This document shows positions 44,901 to 52,477 of a stretch of 64,000 bases of DNA, in pieces. The first letter of the stretch is position 1. Each line of letters opens with the position of its first letter. This DNA comes from Nodularia sphaerocarpa UHCC 0038 (lineage in GTDB: Bacteria > Cyanobacteriota > Cyanobacteriia > Cyanobacteriales > Nostocaceae): assembly GCF_022376295.1 (NCBI RefSeq), contig NZ_CP060140.1, positions 5,274,356-5,338,355 on the forward strand, in the 5' to 3' direction. Position numbers and translations under genes: made by a program. A model generated the notes under the pieces. That model did no database searches. It was not told where the DNA came from and was given only the letters and a program-made list of their open reading frames with translations.

Positions 44901-45068
44901 GAAGCAGTTCAAGAACAAGCGAAAAAACAAGCTGAGGAAACTAAAAGAATTGTGGCGAATGCAGCTTGGTGGCTATTTGGGACAGCGGTAACTTCTTTAT
45001 TTGCAAGTGCGATCGCAGGTGCTTTAGCAACTCAACTGCGGTATATGATATACATTCCCCCAATGTAG
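41973..45068 (+). CDS. Large membrane protein with six helical repeats, function unknown
   Basis: 1031 residues. Three or four membrane segments lie near the N-terminus (~38-70, 92-117, 119-155) and one near the C-terminus (WWLFGTAVTSLFASAIAGAL). Between them is a long cytoplasmic or periplasmic part with about six repeats of 85-100 residues. Each repeat has the pattern YLRHTNKDELNPEGIKR...LL.DP..G...LRDRLS.FDRDTLVKLLSQR.DLSEEEVN.I.DQI, and an earlier degenerate copy lies at ~230-280 (NRQTFIDLISSQVNLSKQQI). A coiled, Gln/Lys-rich stretch precedes the last helix. I do not recognise a function; it is not a transporter by any motif seen. Its position opposite stress-like genes suggests an envelope role. 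The last 37 bases overlap the convergent antiporter gene. Confidence 0.8.
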   Translation: MFAGLETILQGVWLSMEIAPRNGMSEVLTPEQVSLVFSGPKLIVALLAGTLMALAFQFLLTNFSLAVGILSLGTDSFSRSESSTWGGTIRKVEAKIGFWALITASIALFIACFLAVKLSLIESMLLGAIMGVVIWSTYFTLVVWLGSSTLSSFVGAFINTTNAGLQAILGTASATIGANVAKKQAVSTAEEITDAVRRELTSGFDGEGIKNSLQSSLKSLQIPQLNLPDIRQQFDKILSDLDLESIGDGDLLANINRQTFIDLISSQVNLSKQQINQIADQLEDAWTQVVARKNPTEQVINLLKSATPEELKSENLGERLQELVGIKENGNGRNSLIKQGMQYGLGAAGTAVLNRVDFSDIDIEKITTQVQKLRDKVQDIDVEQITHQLEDIRNKTTGQISARFPQKPENTIKADVEDYILNSLPWHFNRITIRDEFQEVIYDPQADPTTTRRELAEINQENFRTWLKQRGDISDARVTEITHQMERVREEVLEIVQEAEVREKGEELRLRVENYLRSTSKAELKADAIERNFSSLLQDFTDLELRLQGCDRDAFLRLLLQRQDLSEAEADHIVSQLESICERILHQERERQAKANQLWQRIEDYLRHTNKDELNPEGIKREFGTLLEQPEVGINLIRDRLSHFNRDTVVKLLSQRQDLREEEVNKIFDQIQSVGNRIVQLPQTTVDQLAEYLRNTNLEELNPEGIRGDLETLLADPREGALAFRHRLSQIDRDTLVKLLSQSQDLSEEQVNQRIDQVQKAISSIIKAPRRYASRAAQRVTDFEAHLENYLRHTDKEELNPESIKRDLQLLLRDPQVGMGNLGDRLAKFDRSTIVALISEREDISEEEANRIVDQIESARDTIVNQFQEIQQRLQSVIDGVFGKIRDYLNSLERPELNYEGIQQDFTKLFDDPQAGFEALRDRLSQFDRDTLVAILSSREDISPEDANRIIDQIEGARDSVLQRGERIQQEVQKRLEAVQEQAKKQAEETKRIVANAAWWLFGTAVTSLFASAIAGALATQLRYMIYIPPM

Positions 45069-46039
45069 AGAGCAATCAGAGTCAGTCCATCCCAAGTTAC
45101 ATAAATTTGGGTACGACTGACAGCATGATATATTAGACCTGCGATCGCCACTGAAGTCATAATCATGGCAATAATCGCAGTCAACAAATGCACATCACTA
45201 ATTTGCAACCACAAATTACCTTTAAGGTAAACCACATCGTAAATTCCCAGAATCGCTAAATTCCAGAGATTAGAACCAAAAAGATTCGACACAGCCATTT
45301 CTACCGCATTCATGCGAATAGCTTCCACAGATACCACCACTTCCGGTAATGATGTCGCCCCAGCTAGCAGCAACGCCCCGATAAAGCTTTGTCCTAGTCC
45401 CGTAACTGCGGAAACTTGGTCGCCTAAAAACGCCAACCACACTCCCAAGACTACAGTAGCGATAGAAAGTAAAGCGAAATTCAGATAAGCTTCTCCCCGC
45501 TTAATGTGCTGGTATTGCAAAGCTTCCGGTTCCGCTTCTAAAATAGCTGCGGCGCGTTGTCGAATTTCAAACTGCGTCATCATTTTGGCGCTGACGATAT
45601 AGAGAAAAATTAATAACAAGCTAGGAACACCAACCCATCCCAGAGTTAAATAAATTCCCTTCTGAGTTAATAACATTCCCGCCGCAGTTACACCCAACAT
45701 CGCACAACCCAGACTAGCCGACAATCCCAGCCCCACCGGTGCGCGTTTGAGTAAAGGTTCACGTCCGCTAAAAATATCCAGCAATCCCAGAATCATCAAA
45801 TTGAACAGACAACTACCTAAAATTGCGCCTGCGGCTAAATCTGGGGCGTTTAATACAGTAACTGCACTGACTCCTGTAGCCAACTCTGGTAGAGAAGTGA
45901 CACCAGATAATAGTAAACTACCAACCCAGGTACGCCCCAGCCCAGTTTTCTCAGCTACAACATCAGCACTATGGGAAAGCCGCATTCCAACAGCAATCAC
46001 GGCGAGAAAACATACTATAACTTGAATAAAAAGGAACAT
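45032..46039 (-). CDS. CaCA-family sodium/calcium antiporter
   Basis: 335-residue cation/Ca2+ exchanger with about ten membrane helices. The two internal alpha-repeats that line the ion path are clear: LLSGVTSLPELATGVSAV with GSCLFNLMILG (first half) and LLAGATSLPEVVVSVEAI with GSNLWNLAILG (second half), each with the essential acidic residue in SLPE. It probably exports Ca2+ or takes up Na+ across the plasma membrane. Its 3' end overlaps the convergent 1031-residue gene by 37 bases. Confidence 0.92.
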   Translation of the reverse strand: MFLFIQVIVCFLAVIAVGMRLSHSADVVAEKTGLGRTWVGSLLLSGVTSLPELATGVSAVTVLNAPDLAAGAILGSCLFNLMILGLLDIFSGREPLLKRAPVGLGLSASLGCAMLGVTAAGMLLTQKGIYLTLGWVGVPSLLLIFLYIVSAKMMTQFEIRQRAAAILEAEPEALQYQHIKRGEAYLNFALLSIATVVLGVWLAFLGDQVSAVTGLGQSFIGALLLAGATSLPEVVVSVEAIRMNAVEMAVSNLFGSNLWNLAILGIYDVVYLKGNLWLQISDVHLLTAIIAMIMTSVAIAGLIYHAVSRTQIYVTWDGLTLIALYIGGMYIIYRS

Positions 46040-46086
46040 AGGGAATAGGGATTGGGGAGATTTAATGCACTATTAAAATACAACAA

Positions 46087-47520
46087 TTACGAATTACGAA
46101 CTACTTTTAAAGTTTTGAGACTGGTATCTGCACAACCAGTTATGAATCCACCCATTGATTGAATTTGTTGTAAATATTCTACAGCCCCTGGAGTAATCAA
46201 TTCTCCCGGCATTAAAATGGGGATTCCTGGAGGATAAGGACAGACGATTTCTGTGCAGATGCGATCGCTTGTTTCTGACAAAGGTAAAATTTCACTAACG
46301 GCAAAAAAAGCTTCACGGGGAGAAATACATCCTAAATTATCCCATACAACGAACTTCTTCGGACTTGGGGGAATACAAATTGAGTTCATCTGCGCCAGAG
46401 AAGTAAAACCTTGCACCAATTGCTCAATATCAGATGCAGTGTTACCCAAACTAATAATAAAAGTCAGATGTTGCAATGATGCAAACTCAGCCGTCACACC
46501 CAGCTTTTCGTCTAAGATTTCTTCGGCTGCAAATCCGCTTAAACCTAAGCCGGAAACAGTGACAGTTAACCGTGTTTGATCTAAATTTGGCATTTGCAAA
46601 ATTGATAATCCCGGAATTTTGCTAATTCTCCTTCTCGCTGTATTTGCAAGTTCCAAAGTGCGAGACATCAGCGCTTTTCCAGATAATGCCATTTGTTGAC
46701 GTGCGGCATCTAAAGAAGCTAAAAGTATATAACTAGGACTGGTAGACTGCACAAGTTGTAAAGCTTTATTTACACGGTCAATGTTTATCCTATCCCCTTG
46801 GACGTGTAACATTGATGCTTGCGTCATTGCGCCCAGTACCTTATGAGTAGATTGTACAGTTAAATCTGCACCTGCGGCTAAAGCTGAGGAAGGTAAATCA
46901 GGATGAAAAGCAAAGTGTGCGCCGTGTGCCTCATCTACAAGTAAGGGGATATGATATTGGTGAGTAATTTGGGCGATCGCTTGCAAATCTCCACAAACAC
47001 CGTAATATGTAGGATAAACGACTAACACTGCTTTAGCCTCAGGATGCTTTTCTAGTGCAGCTTGCACAGCTTCCGGTTTGATACTGTGAGCAATATCTAA
47101 AACTGGGTCATATTCAGGATTGATAAAAATCGGGATAGCACCAGAGAGAATTAAGGCAGAAATTACAGATGAATGCACATTTCGGGGCATAATAATTTTA
47201 TCACCAGTGCCACAGGTAGCCAAAATAGCCGCCTCAATTCCACAGGTAGAACCATTAACCAGAAACCAAGTTTTTTCCGCTCCAAAAGCCTCTGCTGCTA
47301 ATTGTTGCGCTGCTAGAATCACCCCTTGGGGAGCAAACAAATTATCTAAATCTGCTAATTCCGTTAAATCAGCCCGAAAGACTTTTGTCCCCAGTAAATC
47401 AGCCAAGGGTTGAGAAATACCCACACCTCGCTTATGTCCTGGAGTGTAAAAAGGCGCGTGAGCATGGGTTGTACAGGCTTTTAAGGCATCTAATAAAGGT
47501 ATTTGGTTTTGATTCAGCAT
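46087..47520 (-). CDS. Orn/Lys/Arg decarboxylase family PLP enzyme
   Basis: 477-residue fold-type I PLP enzyme of the Orn/Lys/Arg decarboxylase major-domain family. Marks are the start YTPGHKRG, LVNGSTCGIEAAILATC, MPRNVHSSVISALILSGA, the PLP ring-contact LLVDEAHGAHFAFHP and the Schiff-base lysine in TVQSTHKVLGAMTQAS. It lacks the N-terminal wing domain of the large E. coli decarboxylases, as do short cyanobacterial and Bacillus relatives. The likely reaction is decarboxylation of arginine or lysine to agmatine or cadaverine; substrate is not predictable here. It faces away from the endonuclease gene. Confidence 0.88.
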   Translation of the reverse strand: MLNQNQIPLLDALKACTTHAHAPFYTPGHKRGVGISQPLADLLGTKVFRADLTELADLDNLFAPQGVILAAQQLAAEAFGAEKTWFLVNGSTCGIEAAILATCGTGDKIIMPRNVHSSVISALILSGAIPIFINPEYDPVLDIAHSIKPEAVQAALEKHPEAKAVLVVYPTYYGVCGDLQAIAQITHQYHIPLLVDEAHGAHFAFHPDLPSSALAAGADLTVQSTHKVLGAMTQASMLHVQGDRINIDRVNKALQLVQSTSPSYILLASLDAARQQMALSGKALMSRTLELANTARRRISKIPGLSILQMPNLDQTRLTVTVSGLGLSGFAAEEILDEKLGVTAEFASLQHLTFIISLGNTASDIEQLVQGFTSLAQMNSICIPPSPKKFVVWDNLGCISPREAFFAVSEILPLSETSDRICTEIVCPYPPGIPILMPGELITPGAVEYLQQIQSMGGFITGCADTSLKTLKVVRNS

Positions 47521-47598
47521 TTTGGGGTAAAACTGATTATTCAGGAATACATACTAGAATAATCTCTAGATAAATTAGAGGTTTCTTCTGCTAGTCCC

Positions 47599-49458
47599 AT
47601 GCCAAAACGCAAAACCCAAGAGGAATTTATCAAAGAAGCTCAGGCTAAACATGGAGATTTTTATAACTATACCAAAGCACTTTACATAAGCTCCAAAACC
47701 AAAGTCATTCTAATTTGCCCTCAGCATGGGGAGTTTCAAATCACTCCCAGCCATCACCTTCAAGGTGTAGGTTGTCGTAAATGCTTTGATGAAAGAATGC
47801 GGAATGATCAAAATACTATCATTGCAAAATTTCGCCAAACTCACGGCGAATACTATAATTACGATCAGGTAATTTATAAACGAATTGACTTAAAAGTTAC
47901 AATTGAATGTCCTCTTCATGGTGACTTTGAACAAGTATCGGCTGCTCACATAGCTGGATCAGGTTGTCCTAAATGTGCAGTTGAGGGACAAGCCTTATCA
48001 AATGAAGAATTTATTAGAAAATCTCAAATTAAACATGAATCTAAATATGACTATAGTCAAGTTATCTATATCAATAACTCTACTAAAGTAGCTATCATTT
48101 GCCCACAGCACGGACTTTTTCACCAACTGCCAAGTAATCATCTTCGAGGCAGTCAATGTCCTCAATGTTCTCAAGAAACTATCACAGCAAAAAAACATAG
48201 TTTTAAATATAAGAATGTTGCTTATTCTAGCATTAAATCTGCTTGCAAAATTTTGGGTAAAGATTACTGGATTGTTATCAAAAGATTAGATGCTGGTTGG
48301 ACTTTAGAACAAGCTTTTGATGATGAACCTCATAATCCTCGACATCCTTTTGAATTTGATGGAATTGTCTATAACGGTATAGAAGATGCAGTTCGTAAAC
48401 TAAATGCTCCTGTTAGTTCTACGACTGTAAGAAGAAGGCTTGCAGAAGGCATGAATAAGGCACAAGCTTTATTTACTCCTCCTAAATTTGGGTACGATAA
48501 TGGAGTAATTTATGTAATCACTAACGGCATAAATGGTAAGCAATATGTAGGATTGACAACAACATCTATAGAACAACGATGGGAGAGGCACTTAGAGCAA
48601 ATCTCTAGAAAAGAGGCTTCTCTAATTCACAAAGCAATCGCTGAATTTGGAGAGGAGAATTTCAAGCTTGAAGTCATCGAGCAAGCCTCTAATATTGAAG
48701 AACTAAGAATTAAGGAGCGTGAATGGATTAAGAAACTCAATACCCTTACTCCTGAAGGTTACAATGTAACTTTAGGTGGAGAAGTTGGTGGTGCGCCAGG
48801 TAAACCTACAAGACTTCCTGGAGATCCTATACTGTATCCATCTCTTCAAGCAGCAGCTAAAGCTTTAGCTGAACGAGAGGGAATTAACCAAGAAGCTGCT
48901 GAGAAAAGAATTTATACAGGTCGGGTTGATGCTAATAAACCTCATGGTATGTCTAAGACCAGAATTTACAAGTATTGGTCCAAATTAGTTCACCAATCAG
49001 CTAACCCCAACTCTAAAGAGTACAATGGTTACATTATCTGTGAACATTGGCAGCATTTTCGTAAATTTTTTGATGAAATGAATGAGGGATATCAAGAAGG
49101 TTTATGTCTTAAATTGATTGATCCTTCTCTTCCTTATTCCAAAGAAAACTGCATTTGGGTTAATAAGAATGAATTGCATAAAAGTCATGGGATGGTGGGA
49201 ACAAAATTCTATAAAATTTGGGCGAGACTAAAGCATCATCGTACTAATCCAACTGCCAAAGATTATGAAGGAACATCTCTGTGTAATAGTTGGCAGATGT
49301 TTGAAAACTTCAAAGCTGAGATGTATGATTCGTATCAAGAAGGAATGGGTTTGAAGCTAATTGATCTAAGCAAGCCTTACTCTAAGGAAAATTGCTGTTG
49401 GATGACCAGATGTGATTTGCTTAAAAAACATCCCATCTCGGAAAATCGTAATCCTTAA
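47599..49458 (+). CDS. Free-standing GIY-YIG endonuclease with three N-terminal zinc ribbons
   Basis: 619 residues. Three tandem ~55-residue modules (residues ~5-60, 70-125, 130-190) each show Y.Y....Y, ICPQHGEF or ECPLHGDF, and GCRKC/GCPKC, the pattern of DUF723-type zinc ribbons. A helical DNA-binding-like part follows (SIKSACKILG, TLEQAFDDEP; then a related module). Next is a GIY-YIG nuclease domain (~305-390: GVIYVITNGINGKQYVGLTT, catalytic-type Arg in QRWERHLE, Glu in EEWIKKL-like helix). Two C-terminal repeats contain YKYWSKL/YKIWARL and KLIDPSLPYSKENC/KLIDLSKPYSKENC. This is a homing- or mobile-type nuclease with no intron visible around it. The text looks more AT-rich than its neighbours. 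Confidence 0.82.
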   Translation: MPKRKTQEEFIKEAQAKHGDFYNYTKALYISSKTKVILICPQHGEFQITPSHHLQGVGCRKCFDERMRNDQNTIIAKFRQTHGEYYNYDQVIYKRIDLKVTIECPLHGDFEQVSAAHIAGSGCPKCAVEGQALSNEEFIRKSQIKHESKYDYSQVIYINNSTKVAIICPQHGLFHQLPSNHLRGSQCPQCSQETITAKKHSFKYKNVAYSSIKSACKILGKDYWIVIKRLDAGWTLEQAFDDEPHNPRHPFEFDGIVYNGIEDAVRKLNAPVSSTTVRRRLAEGMNKAQALFTPPKFGYDNGVIYVITNGINGKQYVGLTTTSIEQRWERHLEQISRKEASLIHKAIAEFGEENFKLEVIEQASNIEELRIKEREWIKKLNTLTPEGYNVTLGGEVGGAPGKPTRLPGDPILYPSLQAAAKALAEREGINQEAAEKRIYTGRVDANKPHGMSKTRIYKYWSKLVHQSANPNSKEYNGYIICEHWQHFRKFFDEMNEGYQEGLCLKLIDPSLPYSKENCIWVNKNELHKSHGMVGTKFYKIWARLKHHRTNPTAKDYEGTSLCNSWQMFENFKAEMYDSYQEGMGLKLIDLSKPYSKENCCWMTRCDLLKKHPISENRNP

Positions 49459-49461
49459 AAT

Positions 49462-49763
49462 TTGGTTATAACCATTTGGGAAGATGTCAACGGTTTAAGT
49501 TATCATCTAGCTTGGGAAAGTCGAATCATAAAATTAGACCTACCGTGATTTATCCCAACGCTATTTCTGTACCAGAACCACAAATACCCAACACCGAACC
49601 GAACCCATTACCCAGTCCCCAACCATTACCCACACCAGTACCAGAACCAGTTCCAACCCCCATTCCTCAACCAGTCCCAACCCCCATTCCTCAACCAGTC
49701 CCAGCACCTATTCCCCAAACAGTTCCAGGAACAATCCCCCAAACCATCCCCGAACCTGTTTAA
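49462..49763 (+). pseudogene. Probable frameshifted remnant with proline-rich tail
   Basis: Right after the endonuclease stop the same frame continues as LVITIWEDVNGLSYHLAWES then RIIKLDLP and TGA (~49546). A second frame then continues naturally as TVIYPNAISVPEPQIPN and a (P.PIPQPVPTPIPQPVP) proline-rich repeat to TAA at ~49761. The two parts read as one protein broken by a one-base shift near 49543. The family is unknown. The alternative, a separate 95-codon gene starting at TTG 49476, is less convincing. Confidence 0.4.
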
Positions 49764-49798
49764 ATTGACTTTGTAGTTAACAAAATCTCACATCGAAA

Positions 49799-50890
49799 AT
49801 GCTAAGAGCCGGAATTGTCGGACTTCCCAACGTCGGAAAATCAACTTTATTTAATGCTGTAGTCGCTAACGCCAAAGCCGAAGCAGCTAACTTTCCTTTC
49901 TGCACGATTGAACCGAATGTGGGCATCGTCTCAGTACCGGATGAGCGTTTAAATGTTCTGGCTAACATTGCCAGTTCTGTACAAACTATACCAGCGCGGG
50001 TTGAGTTTGTCGATATCGCCGGCTTGGTGAAAGGTGCTAGTCAAGGAGAAGGACTAGGAAATCAATTTTTGTCCCACATCCGCGAAGTTGATGCAATTAT
50101 CCATGTGGTGCGTTGTTTTGAAAATGAAGATATTATCCATGTCGCCGGTTCTATTGACCCAGCCAGAGATATTGAAATCATTAATTTAGAATTGGGTTTA
50201 TCAGATTTAGCGCAAATTGAGCGCCGAATTGACCGCACTCGTAAACAAGCCCGCACCAGCAAAGATGCACAGTTTGAAATCACCATTTTGGAAAAATTAG
50301 TTGCTGCTTTAAATGAAGGTCAATCTGTCCGTCAGGTAAGTTTATCTAAAGAAGAAGCAGAGATTATTAAGGGACTGGAATTACTAACTAATAAACCAAT
50401 TATCTACGCGGCTAATGTTTCTGAAGAGGAATTAGCAACGGGTAATGATTTTGTGGAAAAAGTTCGGCAAGTTGCAGCTAGTGAAAATGCCCAAGTTGTG
50501 ATTGTTTCGGCGCAAGTTGAAGCGGAATTAGTGGAATTACCAGAAGCTGATAAAGCTGATTTTCTGGAATCTTTAGGTGTTAAAGAAGGTGGTTTAAAAT
50601 CTTTAATTCGTGCTACTTACACCCTTTTAGGATTGCGGACATATTTCACCTGTGGACCGAAAGAAACCCGCGCTTGGACAATTAACGCCGGAATGTCTGC
50701 ACCCCAAGCTGCTGGTGTGATTCACTCTGATTTTGAACGGGGATTTATTCGGGCTGAAACCGTTGCTTATGAGGCTTTAGTTACACACGGTTCTATGAAT
50801 GCTGCTAAGGAAAAAGGCTTAGTTCGTAGTGAAGGAAAAGAATATATTGTGCAAGAAGGGGATGTAATGTTATTCCGGTTTAATGTGTAG
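49799..50890 (+). CDS. ychF: Ribosome-associated ATPase YchF
   Basis: Universally conserved Obg-family P-loop protein that prefers ATP to GTP and binds ribosomes; linked to oxidative-stress response. 363 residues, full length. It starts MLRAGIVGLPNVGKSTLFNA (P-loop), with NFPFCTIEPN (switch I), VDIAGLVKGASQGEGLGNQFL (switch II), KPIIYAANVSEEEL in place of a GTP-specific NKxD, and the C-terminal TGS domain (RTYFTCGPKETRAWTI; the final EYIVQEGDVMLFRFNV). The start lies close behind a proline-rich remnant. Confidence 0.96.
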   Translation: MLRAGIVGLPNVGKSTLFNAVVANAKAEAANFPFCTIEPNVGIVSVPDERLNVLANIASSVQTIPARVEFVDIAGLVKGASQGEGLGNQFLSHIREVDAIIHVVRCFENEDIIHVAGSIDPARDIEIINLELGLSDLAQIERRIDRTRKQARTSKDAQFEITILEKLVAALNEGQSVRQVSLSKEEAEIIKGLELLTNKPIIYAANVSEEELATGNDFVEKVRQVAASENAQVVIVSAQVEAELVELPEADKADFLESLGVKEGGLKSLIRATYTLLGLRTYFTCGPKETRAWTINAGMSAPQAAGVIHSDFERGFIRAETVAYEALVTHGSMNAAKEKGLVRSEGKEYIVQEGDVMLFRFNV

Positions 50891-50903
50891 TTAAAATCAG
50901 CAT

Positions 50904-51260
50904 TATAGCGTTTCTCGGTTGAGTGAGATACAAGAACCCCACCCCCAACCCCCTCCCCGCAAGCGAGGAGGGGACTATGATTAGAAACCTTTATATTGCC
51001 ATAGGCTTGGTGTTAAGAAAATTGTAGGTTGGTGAGAATGAAGTGAAACGCAACAAAGTCGCGCATTATAATAAAATATATTTTTGTAGGTTGGGTTGTA
51101 GCTTGCTTAAGCGTAGGGGTACAAAGTGAAACTCAACAAATTTCTGAAGATGTTGGGTTACGCCTTCGGCAAACTACGTTAACGTTCCTCTACCCAACCT
51201 ACTTTAATTATAAGTGATTAACTGAACATGATATAAATATATGAGGAGGGCTGAAGCCCT
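50904..51260. repeat. Spacer made of several dispersed repeats
   Basis: The ychF-dapF spacer (50891-51272) holds the 21-bp repeat shared with 21884 (50904-50924), the GC hairpin family (50936-50973), a GTAGGTTGGG / TTGGGTTACGCC pair (~51025-51200) with GCGCATTATAAT-type sequence, and GGAGGGCTGAAGCCCTC (~51244-51260). No gene is seen. The ychF and dapF genes converge here. Confidence 0.6.
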
Positions 51261-51272
51261 CACTACAAGCTT

Positions 51273-52112
51273 TTACAGTTGTCCTGTGAATACTAGTTGG
51301 GCTGGACCTGTCATGTAAATTCGTTGGTCGATTTCTGACCATTCAATTTGCAAGGGTCCACCTGGTAATTCTACGGTGGCGATGCGATCGCATTTTCCAG
51401 TCAATACCCCAGCCACTAAGGAAGCACAAGCACCTGTCCCACAGGCTAATGTTATACCTGCTCCTCGTTCCCATACCCGCATTTTTACATAGTCTCGACT
51501 GACTACTTGAATAAATTCAGTATTTATGCGTTGGGGAAAGGCTGGGTGATGTTCAAATTGGGGTCCGATAATTTCTAAGGGAATAGCCGCAACATCTTCG
51601 ACAAAGGTAATACAGTGAGGATTTCCCATACTGACACAGGTGACTTCCCAAGTTTGACCCGCTACTTCTATGGGTTGATTAATTACTTTTGTCTCAGCAG
51701 TACCCAGGGTGGTGGGAATTTCCCCAGCTAGTAATCTTGGTAAACCCATATCTACCTTAACTTGACCATCAGCCATCAGTTGAGGTGTAATCATCCCAGC
51801 TAGGGTATGAATGCGATATGAGTCTTTGTTTCGGGATTCGCCTTCTAAATCGGCTATAAATCTTCCTAAACAGCGAATACCATTACCACACATTTCCGGT
51901 TCTGAACCATCGGAATTAAAAATCCGCATGGTGTAATCAGCACCGTTTTCTCCCGGTAAGGCAAAAATCACACCATCAGCACCGATACCAAAGTGGCGAT
52001 CGCACAATTGAATTGCTTGCTCTGGAGTCAATACTGGCAAGGATGACGCGCGGTTGTCAACTAAAATAAAATCGTTTCCCAGTCCGTGATACTTAGTAAA
52101 TTCGATTGCCAT
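51273..52112 (-). CDS. dapF: Diaminopimelate epimerase
   Basis: Converts LL- to meso-diaminopimelate for lysine and peptidoglycan. 279 residues, the usual length. It starts MAIEFTKYHGLGNDFILVDN. The two catalytic cysteines sit in EMCGNGIRCLGRF and TLACGTGACASLVAGV. Other conserved parts are GADGVIFALPGENGADYTMR, IFNSDGSEPEM and VSMGNPHCITFVED. The gene lies divergent to hfq, a neighbourhood common in cyanobacteria. Confidence 0.96.
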   Translation of the reverse strand: MAIEFTKYHGLGNDFILVDNRASSLPVLTPEQAIQLCDRHFGIGADGVIFALPGENGADYTMRIFNSDGSEPEMCGNGIRCLGRFIADLEGESRNKDSYRIHTLAGMITPQLMADGQVKVDMGLPRLLAGEIPTTLGTAETKVINQPIEVAGQTWEVTCVSMGNPHCITFVEDVAAIPLEIIGPQFEHHPAFPQRINTEFIQVVSRDYVKMRVWERGAGITLACGTGACASLVAGVLTGKCDRIATVELPGGPLQIEWSEIDQRIYMTGPAQLVFTGQL

Positions 52113-52254
52113 TTTTCCAATGATGAATTATGAATGATTAGAGATGGGATAGTTCATATAAGAGCAAATAATTTTCCCAGTTCTACTCCCTACTCCCTAC
52201 TCCCCCGGTTACTGAGCGCAGTCGAAGTAACTTCCTACTCCCTTATAACTAAAA

Positions 52255-52470
52255 ATGCCTACAACTGAATTTGATACGTCATTACCTAGCATTCGTCAAC
52301 TACAAGAACTAATTAAACAAAAAGCGGTGATCGAGTTGAAATTGGTAACGGGTGATTTGCTCACAGGTAAGGTTTTCTGGCAAGATCACAACTGTGTTTG
52401 TATTGTGGATGATCGTAATCAGCAAACAACAATTTGGAAACAGGCGATCGCCTACTACAAGTCTAAGTAG
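52255..52470 (+). CDS. hfq: Cyanobacterial Hfq homologue
   Basis: 71-residue Sm-like protein. It has Sm1 (ELKLVTGDLLTGKVFWQDH) and Sm2-like (QTTIWKQAIAYYKSK) segments but lacks the classical Hfq YKHA motif, as usual in cyanobacteria. The cyanobacterial protein binds RNA poorly at the proximal site and is known to associate with the pilus ATPase PilB and to be required for motility. It lies between divergent dapF and a convergent antiporter gene that ends 8 bases from its stop. Short length and clean Sm fold make it secure. Confidence 0.92.
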   Translation: MPTTEFDTSLPSIRQLQELIKQKAVIELKLVTGDLLTGKVFWQDHNCVCIVDDRNQQTTIWKQAIAYYKSK

Positions 52471-52477
52471 TGCTGAG

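Noticed and set aside
41973..45068. Transporter label for the 1031-residue protein
   Set aside because: It has only a few membrane segments at the ends and no transporter motif; most of it is helical repeats.
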